The notes beneath the pieces are model-generated. The model was not told where the DNA came from. It was given only the letters and a program-made list of their open reading frames with translations, and did no database searches. From Arthonia radiata (taxonomy: Eukaryota > Ascomycota > Arthoniomycetes > Arthoniales > Arthoniaceae), in the NCBI GenBank assembly GCA_002989075.1, contig PSQN01000007.1, forward strand, positions 248,001-312,000: a DNA stretch of 64,000 bases, in the 5' to 3' direction. How positions within the stretch are numbered: the first letter of the stretch is position 1; the number at the start of each line of letters is the position of its first letter. A program made the position numbers and the translations under genes. Below, in pieces: positions 1 through 11,167 of the stretch.

Positions 1-644
1 TACTGGTCACCAAACGCGTGTCTCCCAATCACAATTGGCTGTTTCCATCCCGGCACCAGCCTGGGTATCCGTGGAATGACAATAGGTTCTCTGAACACCG
101 TTCCGCCGAGGTGATTCCGTATCGTGCCGTTGGGGCTCAACCACATCTTTTTAAGCTTGAACTCCTCCACGCGCTGCTCGTCGGGCGTGATGGTCGCGCA
201 CTTGACACCGACGCCGTAGCGCTTGATGGCCTCGGCAGCGTCAAGGGTAATCTGGTCGTTGGTCTCATCGCGCGCGAGAATGCCGAGGTCGTAGTATTTG
301 AGGTCGACGTCGAGGTACCTGTTTATAAACTTGTCTTTGATGTCTTGCCAGATTATGCGGGTCATTTCGTCGCCGTCGAGCTCGACGACGGGCGTCTTGA
401 CTTTTATTTTATTGAAGGTGACCATTGTGCGGGTCTGTGGGGGTGTTCGAGCGGCCACAAAGAGCGGGTTGTGCGTCGAGGCCTGCTGAGATAAGTGGTA
501 TGCAGAGCTATGAGCCACAAAAGGTTGCCGATTGGCGGAGGGTGATGAACAAGTAGAGAGTGAACGAGTTGTGGTGTTGCTGTAGGCGGCACGACGGGCG
601 TGTGATGTCGCTGAGCGAACAGAGACAGTGGCAAAGGCGGACAT
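1..644 (-). CDS. IDP1: NADP-dependent isocitrate dehydrogenase, mitochondrial (5' part, runs off window)
   Basis: Catalyses oxidative decarboxylation of isocitrate to 2-oxoglutarate with NADP+, supplying NADPH. Read on the minus strand from the ATG at 644, the frame stays open to the window edge (about 214 codons). The first about 80 residues are rich in Ser, Thr, Arg and Ala with few acids, as in a mitochondrial presequence. A second Met then opens the conserved core: [13 protein letters not shown], followed by [18 protein letters not shown] and the SPNGTIRN substrate loop, all hallmarks of eukaryotic NADP-IDH. The internal Met could give a cytosolic isoform, as reported for fungal IDPs; that is inference. 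The C-terminal half lies outside the window. No intron is needed in this part. Confidence 0.93.
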   Translation of the reverse strand, partial: MSAFATVSVRSATSHARRAAYSNTTTRSLSTCSSPSANRQPFVAHSSAYHLSQQASTHNPLFVAARTPPQTRTMVTFNKIKVKTPVVELDGDEMTRIIWQDIKDKFINRYLDVDLKYYDLGILARDETNDQITLDAAEAIKRYGVGVKCATITPDEQRVEEFKLKKMWLSPNGTIRNHLGGTVFREPIVIPRIPRLVPGWKQPIVIGRHAFGDQ

Positions 645-1003
645 TGAGGTATCAGCGGTCGAGAACAGAGACGAATTAGGCCAGCACGATTATGAGCTGC
701 AGCAAGCTACGTCATCTTTCCCATTGCAGATGCAACCCGAATTGCGGGGGAGCTCGGCCCGAGACGTGCCGGAGGTGCCAATGGGATTGAGGGCAGATAG
801 CAACAGGCTGAAGGCGTTCAAACTCATAATAATAGAGAGAATGGTGTATGGCAGACTGCAGTGGTGGCCGAAATTCATGAGCTACATGTTGAGACAAGGT
901 ATTGTCTGCTTCCCTGCATCGAAGCGACTGCGCTTGTTGGGGTTATCCTGCACAAGGAGGTAGTAGCTAGAATTCACAGGGATTTGACCGACTGGCACCC
1001 ACT
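645..1003. other. Intergenic, no gene recognised
   Basis: No supported gene or RNA is seen between the IDP start and the 3' end of the DUF3176 remnant. It presumably holds the IDP promoter. Short open frames on both strands lack family resemblance. Confidence 0.5.
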
Positions 1004-1369
1004 CTACTTTCTGACGTCCTGTAGCCTCCAGCCTTCGTCCGTGCGATCCAGTTGCACCAGCATCGGTCGCGCCAGGTTCTTCATGGCGCCCGTGGTCACC
1101 GCGGCTCCATCTCTACCAGTGCTAGGCCGATGCTCCAGACCACTGAACAATACGGGCAGACTCGACGTCTTCCAGTCATGGTGGTCTCGGTCTTCCCAGC
1201 CTGTTTCGGCCATAACCACGATCGTGAAGGCCAACACCAGAACCGCGAACAACGCTGGCTTTGACGCGGAGACGATAAGCCCACCACCCCCAATTCCTAG
1301 CGCCACCACCCGTGCCCGGTAATACTTGCCCGCAGAATTCTGCGGTGCTATATTACGCGACTCTAGCAC
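1004..1369 (-). pseudogene. C-terminal remnant of DUF3176 gene
   Basis: A minus-strand frame of about 120 residues ends in a stop at 1004. It contains a hydrophobic helix (SKPALFAVLVLAFTIVVM) followed by the segment DWKTSSLPVLFSGLE. In DUF3176 proteins the last transmembrane helix is followed by a WKsSxLaxLFhGL motif, so this reads as the C-terminus of that family. Its N-terminal counterpart lies at 2652-3652 on the same strand, and RIP-type AT-rich DNA lies between them. The piece has no convincing start of its own. It is most simply the 3' end of the gene disrupted by the AT-rich block. Confidence 0.7.
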
Positions 1370-2605
1370 GTGTGCGTCTACTTCTTAGCAAGTCGCCACT
1401 AATAAAAACGACGACGGTAAAGAGGATAGAGTACTACCACCATATATTCAGAACTACTATTCTATACCGCCTTGTTATTCTTTACCTTACGAGTATACGG
1501 AGCTAAGTTTTATCATTAGAAACCCTCCATATTACGCTCGCCTCTGAATTAAAGTTAAGATACTATAGCGTTATTATTAATTAAGATAAAAACCTCGCTA
1601 GATATGCGTTTTAGCGTACTTAAAGTAGGAATTATAAGTACTAGCGTTAGAGATTGTATCTTATATATTATTATTAGAGTTATCGAAGGTTAGCTAGCTT
1701 AATAGAACTATCCCCAATAGTCTCCCTCTATACCCTTATTATATAAGATTAACTAAGATAAAATAGAACAAGATTTACTTATACTAGTGCCACTAAGATA
1801 GCTACAGTAGTTGTAGTATAACAGATTAGCTTTAAAATAGCGTCTATATAGACCTCTCGGTAGTAGTAGCGTTATAACAATTATCTTATAGTTCTGCTTC
1901 TTTATAATAAGCTCTATTAGATTAGAAATATTACGTTAACTACTATAGGAGAGAATCCTTAGTAGCAAAGTACTAGTCTAATATATTGTTAATACTACTA
2001 AATTTAAATCTATTCAGCTTATAAAGTTTAAAATTACTCTAAGCGGCGCTTATATACTATATATAATTGTTACTATTAAAGGTCGTATATATGTATAGGC
2101 TCTAGTATCCTTATTAGTAGTAGTAGCGGTACTCTTAACCTATCGATCTATTAATATAGATTAAACTTATCTAGTTAGATAACCTAGCTCTATTTATAAA
2201 CTTTAAGTATCTAGTAGCGGTAAGGGATCTCTATCTCGTAGGTAAACTTACTAGAGTATACTAAACAATTCTCTAACTTTTAGTTCTTAATCTTATTAAG
2301 CTTATTAAGAGCTAAGTTAATTGCTACTTAGTAAATATTATATCTATATAAAGCTATTATTAGTATAGTACTAACTTACTATAAAATATAGATATTAGTC
2401 TACGCTACTTTAGCTTTATACTTCTCTATTTACTATAGCTACTAGTTCTTTAGCTTTTAGTATATTTTCTAGAGGTCTAATTATAATTTAGTGAGCCAGC
2501 TCTTTAGTACGCTATAATATCCTTTTATACGTAATATTAACTATATGCTAAAGTAGTAAATTATTTCTATCTATACTTTATAGAAACGCCGCTTAAATAT
2601 ATCTA
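1370..2605. repeat. RIP-mutated AT-rich block (probable dead transposon)
   Basis: Base composition changes abruptly to TA-rich DNA with stops in every frame. In 1621-1680 I count 14 TpA, one TpG and no CpA; remaining C and G sit mainly in CpT, CpC and CpG contexts. That is the expected result of CpA-to-TpA mutation by the RIP pathway acting on repeated DNA. No terminal repeat or transposase motif can be read. A palindrome, CAGAATTCTG, lies near the left edge (about 1331-1340). The block separates the two halves of a DUF3176 gene. Alternatively, part of the DUF3176 gene itself was duplicated and mutated in place. Confidence 0.85.
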
Positions 2606-2651
2606 CCATAACAGTCAGTCTTGCCGTCGCAAGCGGGCGTGAAGTGCTTAC

Positions 2652-3652
2652 GCAATCGTATAGAATGGCTCAAAGGTGCAATTTCCTGTCGGACAGTCGA
2701 TGGGAGTCGTTAGCTGTTGCTGATACCCAAATGTACCGGCGTTAATGGCGTTTTGTAGATCAATGGGCATTAAAGAAGCTTCTGGGCCATAACTGAAACC
2801 GATATTTCCTATCATGTTTGATCGCGGAGCGCTCGCTACGCGAGACATGTCTGGGAGCTCGCAATTGGTGAACGCTATAATTTGCTGTGCGAATGGATCC
2901 ATCTGAAAATTGGTCAGCCCCGCCATGGCTCAGCGAAACCACGAATCTCCAGGAGACTGGAGTCCTTACGATTATGGTGACGAGTAGTACCAAGGCGCCC
3001 AGTGAACCCATCGGTCCTCTGACAACGATTAGCATTCACGGGACAGCTTTGTTCACAAACACCGCTACTCACCTGTGTTTGAGGACCCACAAAAGTACTA
3101 CAGAGCCCCAAGGCCCTCGCGATGCGCGGTCCCAATGCTGAAAATCCACCAGACTTCTAGGCTTCCGATACCATAACCATTTGAGCTGTCCGATGCCTAA
3201 TACCGTTTAGCAAGGATGACAAAAGCAGATGGCATCATTGAGAGCACGCTCGAACCTTCGGTGATCACAAAGACGCTCATAGTTTTCAAGATGATGGTAT
3301 AAATTGCAGTAAGGGCGTTGATAGTGATACCCAGTGTGTACGTCTGGAGGGGTTTGCCCTGCTGGTGGTGTAGTGTAAGGATAAAAGCAGCGAGGATGAG
3401 GAAGACCAAAAGGCATGTAGACAATTCGAGCAGCCAGCTGCCAAACACATATCGGACGCTGCGGCGCGGTGATGGGCGATTGGTGTGTTTGACATCACTC
3501 AGTGACCGGTCACGAGAATGGTAGTCATCAGGGTCTGAGTGAGAGACACTCTGAGCCGAAGCGTCATCTTCTGGTGCGGTCTGCTTAGTCTCTACATATG
3601 TGCCTTTAGCAGACGGTCGATCTCGTCGGGGACGCTTTGTGAAGAAATCCAT
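2652..3652 (-). pseudogene. N-terminal part of a DUF3176 membrane-protein gene, disrupted
   Basis: Four exons are readable on the minus strand: 3652-3256, 3196-3073, 3018-2970 and 2902-2652, separated by GT-AG introns of 57-67 nt. Spliced, they give the DUF3176 order: a basic N-terminus; a transmembrane stretch (ELSTCLLVFLILAAFI); ITINALTAIYT; ITEGIGQLKWLWY; the motif DFQHWDRASRGPWGS; then MDPFAQQII and CPTGNCTFEPFYTIA. A fifth donor (GTAAGC at 2651) and a plausible acceptor near 2610 follow, but the next exon is missing because RIP-type DNA begins there. The C-terminal piece is at 1004-1369. DUF3176 function is not established. The product, if any, would be truncated and probably non-functional. 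Confidence 0.8.
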
Positions 3653-4380
3653 TGTGACTTGGGTTGTACTCTACCCGAAACAGGAGCAGAAAGAGTGTTC
3701 CGATGTTGAACACGGCTGATTTGAATATGAGATTGAGGACGACAAGGCGGGTTCTTGAGAAGTTGTGCAATAATGAGGGCCATGTTGCCTGGCCCCAGCA
3801 GCGCTACCCAAGGATGTAATGTTCGACTATACACGTCCATCTCCCAGGATCGCCGTGGTGCCGTGACCGCTATTCGGCATGACTCGCGAGTTTGCATCGC
3901 CCCATCTATTCTGAGGCTTGAAGGACGGAATGGGAAAAGGGTGCTTCAGTGGCGGGGTGAAAGTGAGCTCGAGGCAGAGCAGCTCAGAAGCTTGATTGGA
4001 CGTCTAGATTTCTCATTGGGACTACTGTTGTGAGCATGGTCGAAGATGATCAACGCATGAGTACTCTTCAGCCGGCATACTCCCACAAACCGGCCCTCGT
4101 TAGCCTCGATGATGGCCTTGTAGGCGCCAGTAGTGCCAGGCTCGGTATAAGCAGACCATGCACTCCGCATGCGGGATGGAAGCGAGTATAGCCACCTGTG
4201 CTGATGCGTTATTGCGGCGTGCGTATTGGCTTAAGAAGTAAGCTGCATTGGCAGGTACTCTAGAATTGCCCCGTGGTGCATTTGAGTACGTGCCAAGCCG
4301 AGGGCATCACGTGATAGCGCGCTTCATCTACGCGTGCTTTGTGTGCATTGCTCGCCCTCGGCACACTGATAGACCTCGAC
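3653..4380. other. Intergenic, no gene recognised
   Basis: This separates two divergently oriented genes and probably carries both promoters. A 74-codon minus-strand frame (3946-4170) shows no recognisable domain, so I do not call it. Confidence 0.5.
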
Positions 4381-6363
4381 ATGCTCCAACCTGACACGCG
4401 CAATAGATCCATCATGATTGCAGCAACAATGCAAACTCGACCTTTACCCGCAGAGCTGTACGACCATTGTGTCATACTGCTAGAGGAGAAGATGTGTGCG
4501 TGTCGAACAGCGGTTGCAATTGCATCCACGCGGCAATACAACGTCTAACAAGCTCCAGACACTCAAGCCATAACCATCCTCCAGTCGCTCGTCACGCCTT
4601 CGAATCCTGTTCCGGCCATACCTCCGCCATCCTTCCTTTCCCTCCTGTCGACTCTCGCCATACATCGCAGCACCACTTCGCGATCGTCGGCACCGGAGAC
4701 GTCGCTCGCATCACAACAAGCTTTGTCTTATATCAAGCAGGTCAGCGCCATAGCCGGCGTAACCGCTTCTGGCCTGACGCAAGCGTTCGTCTTCAAATGT
4801 GCTCAAGAGAATACAACCTACAACGAGTTTCCTGCACACGGTAGTACCCATAAACGTCGCAAAATCTCTGCCACAATCGATCTTACGCACTCATCCTCAT
4901 CCGCGACAGCATCCAGTGAGGAGAACTTGTCGCCATCTTCCACCGATAGCGAGAGTCGAGCACAGGTGGACAATGCCCTTGCTCGTGATGGCTCAGTCTT
5001 CAAGTGCGCGGAGGGCTTCTGGCATACCGTGGGCTGGGCATTCAATTGTTCAATACATCATCCGAGACGATGGCTTTATTGGCGGAGATGGCTAGAGCAT
5101 ATGCTCGACATCTTGGAGTTGGAGATCAACCAGAGTAATAATAAATTCAGTGGCTCCAGTCCGCAGTCGCTGGGTATATCGTATTTACGTGAAGTGGATG
5201 CAACCACCCGTACCGGCCTTCGAAAGATCTTGCGAGCTGTATTCGCAGATGGTGCACAGGCTGCAATGTCTGAGTTTCATGAAGTCTGGCCCGGGGAGAC
5301 AAAGCCACCAAGAGAGAAAGATCGAAAGGATCTTGCTCGGTCGCGGAAACAGCTCAATCTGGACGAAGGTGATTTCGGTGACTACTGGGACGATGAAATG
5401 GACGATGACATGCCGTCAGACGCTGCAGTGAAGCTTGAGGGTGGCAGTGGGTCTAAGAGAACCAGCGGACGGACAGTGCGGCAGCCAGGAAGGTATCACG
5501 TCGTAATGGACTTGGATCATGGGCTGGAAAGAAAGGATGAAGGGTCGTTTGAGAATACTAGCAAAGGTAAGTCTACAGCCTCCATACTCTTTCCTTTACT
5601 GGATCTTAAAGCGGATTCAGTGGTTGTATTGGAGCGCGGTCTCAATGCAGACATTCTGGAAGTAAAAAACATGTGTGCGCGTGCTATTTCAGAATGCATT
5701 GTGCTGACACGTAGCGCGCTAGGTGGCCCCCAGAGCGTTGCACCACTTGGAGACATGGACTCCTTAGCTTTGCGGCGCAGATTTGTTGGCTGGCTTGCAG
5801 CATGCCTTCGGCGGCACGGGCCCTCTAAGGTCAGCTTGTTCGACTTCCTCGACCTGGCAGAAGAGTACATTCGACCACTATCAGTACCAGTCTTCGTGCA
5901 CTTCGTTGCATCTCGGCTTGATTCCAGCAACGGCGTGGACGATGTCACATTGTCACGACTTCACATGGCAATTCTGAACACACTGCTATTGAGCGATACT
6001 GTTCCTGTTTACAACGATGCTATACCGACACAGCACCAGCTCTGCACCTTCTATCTCCCTCATGTCACCAAGTCTAACTCTCTCGATGATCTGACCAAGG
6101 CAGCACTTGTCTGCGAGAACTTAACAAGACTGATGATTCGCAATCGGACCCTTACGTTCGATCCTCATCTTGAAGAATTAACTCAGAAAGGCATCGTGGC
6201 ACGCACCGTTAAAGCCGAGAATCTCCTATTGAAACAACAGCGAAGTAAGAAATCACAAATAGACAACGACGCTCTCGACATCCTCCAACATACTTTTAAC
6301 GTCCTTCAACATGCCCACGAACGCCTTGCTTACGCAACCTCCTCACTCATACAGTCACCTTAG
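4381..6363 (+). CDS. Conserved fungal protein of unknown function
   Basis: I do not recognise the family. From the ATG at 4381 the frame reads to a donor GTGCGT at 4496. Removing 63 nt (4496-4558, branch CTAACA, acceptor CTCCAG) joins it in frame to a 600-codon exon, giving about 639 residues. A second candidate intron, GTAAGT at 5567 to CAG at 5620 (54 nt, stop-free), would shorten it to 621. ATGs at 4414 and 4429 are alternative starts. The product has an N-terminal helical region, a Ser-rich low-complexity segment, a Trp-rich patch (HHPRRWLYWRRWLEHMLDILE), a charged acidic region and a helical C-terminal half. It has no signal peptide or membrane helix. The Trp-rich patch suggests a conserved domain, probably nuclear; that is inference. 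Confidence 0.75.
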
Positions 6364-6992
6364 CACATCATTATAGTTACAATATCTGGTCAATAAACGC
6401 TCTTCGAAAGCGCATAGGGGGGGCGCGATGTCACAATCAACCTGAGTTGCGAATGACGTCGAGGGAGACGCGTCGCCTTCCATCAACATCAAAATACGAT
6501 ATAGCGCTATCAATGTGTGCTGGGTGTTTGATATCAATGTTTGACGCTATCAGTCCGTATGCTCTGATCAAAACGGTGAGGGATATTTGTTGCAAGATTG
6601 CGCCGTTGATATCAGCACACAGCAGAGCACTCGCTGATGTCTTTTCATACTCCTCTGTTGCATGTACGCTTCGAAGCACGCGCCACGTTCAGCATCTCGT
6701 CACTCTGACATCAACACCTCCAGTCCTTGCTAAATGTACCTCACTGCGCTTTCTCATTCGTCACCGCACACGCTGCTATCTCCCTTTCCTTCTCGCAGCC
6801 GTCACGCCACCCTCATTGACCTGTCAAAGCGCCATTTCCCCGCGATACTCCTCATGCGCCCAAAGTTGCATAAATACTGCGCTTCCCCCCGGCTATTTTC
6901 GCTTTCTTCTTCTCTTTCCATATCACTCAATACCATCCATTTCCTCCATTCAAACTCCATTTCACATCCACACTTCACATCCAACACCCAAC
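6364..6992 (+). promoter_or_regulatory. Promoter region of the repeat-precursor gene
   Basis: A TATA-like ATAAATA lies at about 6870-6876, roughly 120 bases before the ATG at 6993. It is followed by a pyrimidine-rich leader (many TTC and CTC runs), typical of well-expressed fungal genes. No coding sequence is recognised here. Confidence 0.5.
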
Positions 6993-7930
6993 ATGCAATT
7001 CTCCCTCACCGCTGTCGTGCTGCTCGCAGCCAGCATGGTTGCTGCCGCTCCTCTCCCCGGCAAGATCCCAGACAGCACTAGGCTGGGCACCGAGGCCAAC
7101 CCCCGCTACCGCACGCCCAGCATCGACTACTGGGACGGTCTCAGCAGCATTCCCCCGGGTGACTGGTGAGTCATACACGATTCTCTCTTGGCAACGCCAG
7201 TGCCTTACCCTTCACGCGACGCTGTTACCGCGCCCACTCGAAAGCTATACTGACTCTCGGCCCAGGGGCAAGGTGAAGCGTGGCAAGATACCCGACAGCA
7301 AGCAGACGGGCATCGAGACGAACCCGCGCATGCGCACCCCGGACATCGACTACTGGGACGGCATGAGCAGCAACCCGCCCACGGACTGGTGCGTCTTCCC
7401 TTTCCCTCTTTCCTCGCCATCCACTGCAGCCATGCTAACAGCACCTAGGAAACGCGCCGCCGAGCCCCAGCGCGTGGACCCCACCAGCAAGAGCACCGAG
7501 ACCACGACCGGCCGCGTCGGCGAGCCGGACAAGGCCAAGCGCGGCTTCATCGAGGCCATCGTTCGCAATTTCGGCGAAGGCAACTTCGACATTCTCGAGG
7601 AGCAGGACAAGGCCGTCGTCAACGAGGCGCTCGAGCAGGGCACGCTCGAGCCTGCGGTCGCTGAGTACCTCGATGGCCATTTCGACGGGGTCGTCACCAC
7701 TCCGATCGTGCTGGAGCCAGGGCTCGAGAAGCGGCAGAGCGACCCTCTCACCCGTAAGTGATCATCGTCAGTGTACTGAATGTTGAGTGATCTCATCATG
7801 CGCAGCCTTGGTGCAGCAGATCATGTGCTGGGCGTCCCCGGACTGCCACTTGGACAGGTGGACGTGGAAGCCCACGCCGGACGATGGCAGTGCTCCTTCT
7901 GGTGGTAAGAAGGCCTCTGGTGGTTCTTAG
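6993..7930 (+). CDS. Secreted Kex2-processed repeat precursor (KEP-like)
   Basis: Four exons (6993-7165, 7266-7388, 7449-7753, 7806-7930) encode 241 residues. A signal peptide opens the protein (VVLLAASMVAAAP core). Two copies of a roughly 35-residue repeat follow, each starting GKIPDS, containing RTPxIDYWDG and ending PPxDW. The copies are separated by GKVKR and the second is followed directly by KR, typical Kex2 sites. Two more dibasic sites (KAKR-GF and LEKR-QS) release a middle segment and a C-terminal peptide containing MCWASPDCHLDRW. Introns 1 and 2 both split the terminal Trp codon (TG/G), so each repeat corresponds to an exon. KEPs are known fungal precursors of secreted cyclic or linear peptides; this one's product is unknown. 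No UstYa (DUF3328) gene is seen nearby. Confidence 0.8.
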
Positions 7931-8141
7931 GTGTGCTTGGGCCTGGCGCTGGGTGTGGGTGATGGGTAATTGAGAATGGAGTTTCCTTTGATTGGCTGGG
8001 GTTTGTTGGCTCATGGGTTCTGGAGTGGTGGAGTGACTTGGATATGTGATACCTGGTAATGCCATTGTTGCTGTTTCGTATTCGGATTATCAGTATCACG
8101 TACGCGTGCTTCGCATCTGCTTTAACCGGTCTAGATCCCTG

Positions 8142-9059
8142 CTATTGCGCTATCTTGACCTCATGATTCAACACATCAAACCCCTCTCCATACACGCCCT
8201 CCCAATCAAACACCGCACTATGATTCTCTGTCCCAAACGCCTTGATCAACTTCTCGCTCTCCTCTATCACCCCATTAACCACGTCTCTTGCACCCTCCTT
8301 GAATTTGCTCGTTGCACCCTGGCCCCATATCTTCGTCTGTTCTGCATTCAAGAACGTGCCGATATGCCTAAACGTCAGTGAAATCCTCTGACCCTCGAAA
8401 TCTGCTTCTGCCTCCGAGCGCTCGACCTCAGGCCGCTTGTCCGGATTGATGCCGTGGAGCCAGACGGCGTTCGTGTGCAAGCCCAAGATGAAGACGCTGC
8501 CGTGCGGCATGGGCACGAGCTGCGTTTTGCGCTCTTCTGCTTCGGTGGAATCACTGTTCGGGTCTGCAACAGGCTTGACCCTCTTCGTGCGCAACCTCAT
8601 GGTGCGTTGTGCGCCTAAGCTCACGTTGACAATGCTCGACCCGCGCACAATATCAAGTGTCTTATCACTGTGCTCCGATATGAAGTCGTCGCCGGAGCGG
8701 TAGAGCTGAATGAGACAGTGGTTCATTTCATGCCCTACGAGCTGTTGTACGCGCTCGCGGATGCTGTTGACGAATGGTGTCCAAGATAACAGCGTCGGCG
8801 CTTCGTCGGCTGGGTGGCGGTAGAGCGAGAGTGAGCCGTCGGGGAGAATTGTGCCTTGGACGCAGACGAGGCGTGGGACTTCGCCGCTTCTGTGGGACAT
8901 TGTTTGCCAGCGCACTTCAGACTTCAGTGTGTCGAAGAGTTTTTGTCGGTCGTGGCTTTGAATGTCGTTGAGGCAGTCGTAGACGATGCTTGAATCCCCT
9001 TCGGCGATGCGGTCGTCTGGGCCGAGGACTGGCCATTTTGGTTTGTGTTTGTCTTTCAT
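8142..9059 (-). CDS. AlkB-like 2-oxoglutarate/Fe(II) dioxygenase
   Basis: A single-exon protein of 305 residues. It shows the jelly-roll dioxygenase signature: NHCLIQLYRSGDDFISEHSD supplies the His130-x-Asp132 iron ligands. WLHGI (His202) is the likely distal ligand, and RISLTFR (Arg225, Arg231) the 2-oxoglutarate-binding and AlkB-type arginines. AlkB enzymes oxidatively demethylate nucleic acids or proteins. The sequence alone does not give the substrate; this resembles the fungal-specific branch of the family rather than a named ALKBH. It is convergent with the secreted precursor gene, with about 210 bases between their stops. Confidence 0.88.
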   Translation of the reverse strand: MKDKHKPKWPVLGPDDRIAEGDSSIVYDCLNDIQSHDRQKLFDTLKSEVRWQTMSHRSGEVPRLVCVQGTILPDGSLSLYRHPADEAPTLLSWTPFVNSIRERVQQLVGHEMNHCLIQLYRSGDDFISEHSDKTLDIVRGSSIVNVSLGAQRTMRLRTKRVKPVADPNSDSTEAEERKTQLVPMPHGSVFILGLHTNAVWLHGINPDKRPEVERSEAEADFEGQRISLTFRHIGTFLNAEQTKIWGQGATSKFKEGARDVVNGVIEESEKLIKAFGTENHSAVFDWEGVYGEGFDVLNHEVKIAQ

Positions 9060-9530
9060 TTTGCGACGCTTTCCGCAGGCGTGAGACCTGTGCAGTATTT
9101 GCTCTTCAGGCTTTGAAGATTGCAGAAATTATAAGAAGTGCGATGTACACGCCACAGTATACCAAAAGATCAACAACCAGTGCTCAGACCACGCCGGCGC
9201 GCCTATGGGTGAACTGTGAAATGTCAAATCAAGAGTATGACTCATGGAACGTTCTAGAAAAGCGCAGTCTGTGCGGTGATGGCTGTATAGTGGAACCTGT
9301 TGCCGTGAGAGTGTCGTCTGGGACATCTGAAAGTATTGTAGCCAGGATTCATAGGACCTACGCTTCGAACAATTAGTCTACACGCGTCAAACCCCCAAAA
9401 TGATATATAGCGAGTAGGGAGCAGTGCTTGATCCAGAATGCAAAGAGTTTATCGATAGTCGCTAGAGAATGATGGGCATCAGGCCTGGTCACTGCTGAAA
9501 GCAGTTTTTGCCATTAGTCTATGATTGATT
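9060..9530. other. Intergenic, no gene recognised
   Basis: This lies between two minus-strand genes. It probably contains the promoter of the AlkB-like gene and the 3' UTR of the MFS gene. Nothing else is recognised. Confidence 0.5.
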
Positions 9531-11167
9531 CTATGTTTTCTCATTACGATGAGGATCGTTGTCGCTCTGGTCCGGTCTCTGCTCATTACCTTGCGTGCCA
9601 ACGCTGAGGAACGGGACCATGCAGACGGTGATGAAAGCCATGCCGCATCCGAACCAATAAGCCCCGGCGAACTTCACGCTTCGATCGTTGGCGTAATAGC
9701 CCGACGTAGGCACCTTGACAGCGTCGTAGATAGCAGTCGTGACACCAAAGCCAGTGGCGCTTCCAAGTCTCGCCATGGTCTGGAAGATCCCACCTGCAAT
9801 ACCTTGCTGTTCCCTGGGCAGAGATGAGAGAATGTACATGTTGACCACATTGAACTGGAGGTCGGCTGCCCAGGTGATAATGCTAAGCGCCGGGAAGATA
9901 AACGGCCAGTATCCATTGCCATTTCGGTTGACCCCCAGCAAGATGAATGCGACGGTGTAGATGGCGCATGACGCGCCCATGATCCATTTGCCAGGTATCT
10001 TGTGTAATAGCATCCCAGCGAAGACATTCGCGAGCAAGCCGGAAATGGCTGCTGGCAGGACATAAGCTGCAACGTGTAAAGCGGAGCCAGTCCAGGACTG
10101 CATGTATAGTGTGACCCAAAACAAGGCAGAAGAGAACACGCCGAGACCAATGGACATGATAAGTAGGAGGAGCGTAAAGTCGCGATCTTTCCAAATCCAC
10201 ATGGGCACTAAGGGATACGGATATCGCAGCTCCCAGAGGGCGAAAAGGAGCATTAGGACCACACTAAGGATCAACATCGCGAGTACATACGGAGTCCTCC
10301 ATCCTTGTGGCGCAGTGTCAGCTAGTGACAAGGAGCACGTAAACAAGCCGATGCCCGCTATTGTGAGTATCGCTCCCATGAGGTCGAAGCGCTTCAGCGT
10401 CTCGCGGGAGAGAGGCAGCTTTGTTGTATTGTCGGGTGGGACGGTGAATACGGCGACGATCGTAAACAAAAGGTAGATGATGGAAAGGAGCCAGAATGAG
10501 GCACGCCAACTGAAGAGCTGAGAGGCAATCCCCGAGAATACTGTACCGAAGACGTATCCAAGAGGATTGCCTGCGCTGAAGCATGCGAAGGCATAGTTCT
10601 TCCTCTTCGACGGTCGATCGTAAGTTGAGCCCAGTGAGCCAATGGCTGGCGGTACCGCAGAAGCCGACATGAGCCCAAGAAGCTGCTAATGTCAGAAGTT
10701 CCCGTATGCCGCCAGGCTTTGGGCCTTTGAAATGATCGACTCACACCGTTGACGACATCAAGTGTCAGGCCGTCTTTAACAAAGCCAGCGGCGAGATTGA
10801 GGATAGCAAAGAGGAACAAGCTCACGACGAAAATGGTCTTGCGCCCCATTAGATCCGTCAAACGTCCGAAGAAGAGCAAGAAGGCACCACAGGTCAGACT
10901 AGAGGATGCAACAATCCAGGTAATTTCCGCTTGGTCCACATGGAGATCCGCGCCGATGTAGCTTGTCACAACCGTAACACTACCCACCAGCAGAGCCTGC
11001 ATTCCAATGGCCATGGTGCAAGTGAGGACATAGAGTATCTCAACCGTGGTAGAACGAAAACACTCTGGCCGCGTGCCAATGCCTGGCTTTATCCGTTCAA
11101 TGTCACGGGCATTGTTGCTGTCGGAGACTGTTGACGGAGGAGAGCTGTTCTCCGGCTTTTCGTCCAT
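9531..11167 (-). CDS. MFS drug:H+ antiporter-like transporter
   Basis: Two exons (11167-10745 and 10682-9531; 62-nt intron with GTGAGT donor and CTGAC branch) give 524 residues. The product has a hydrophilic N-terminus of about 45 residues, then up to 14 hydrophobic helices. The loop GRLTDLMGRK between helices 2 and 3 is the major facilitator motif A. GNPLGYVFGTVFSG in the fifth-helix region resembles the antiporter motif C. SWRASF and the rest of the pattern match the DHA2 group (ATR1-like exporters). It likely sits in the plasma membrane and exports small toxic compounds; the substrate cannot be read. No biosynthetic genes adjoin it. Confidence 0.88.

Noticed and set aside
18-494. Plus-strand frame of 158 codons at the window start
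   Set aside because: The minus strand of the same bases gives an unmistakable NADP-isocitrate dehydrogenase, so this is a shadow.
7806-7930. Alpha-factor-type mating pheromone at the C-terminus of the repeat precursor
   Set aside because: CWASPDCHLDRW after a KR site is suggestive, but known filamentous ascomycete pheromones follow W-C-x(4-5)-G-Q-x-C-W in several copies. Here there is one copy without GQ.
6993-9059. AlkB-like dioxygenase as tailoring enzyme of a peptide cluster with the repeat precursor
   Set aside because: The enzyme has AlkB hallmarks and is convergent, not co-oriented. No UstYa, tyrosinase or methyltransferase lies nearby. Adjacency alone is weak evidence.
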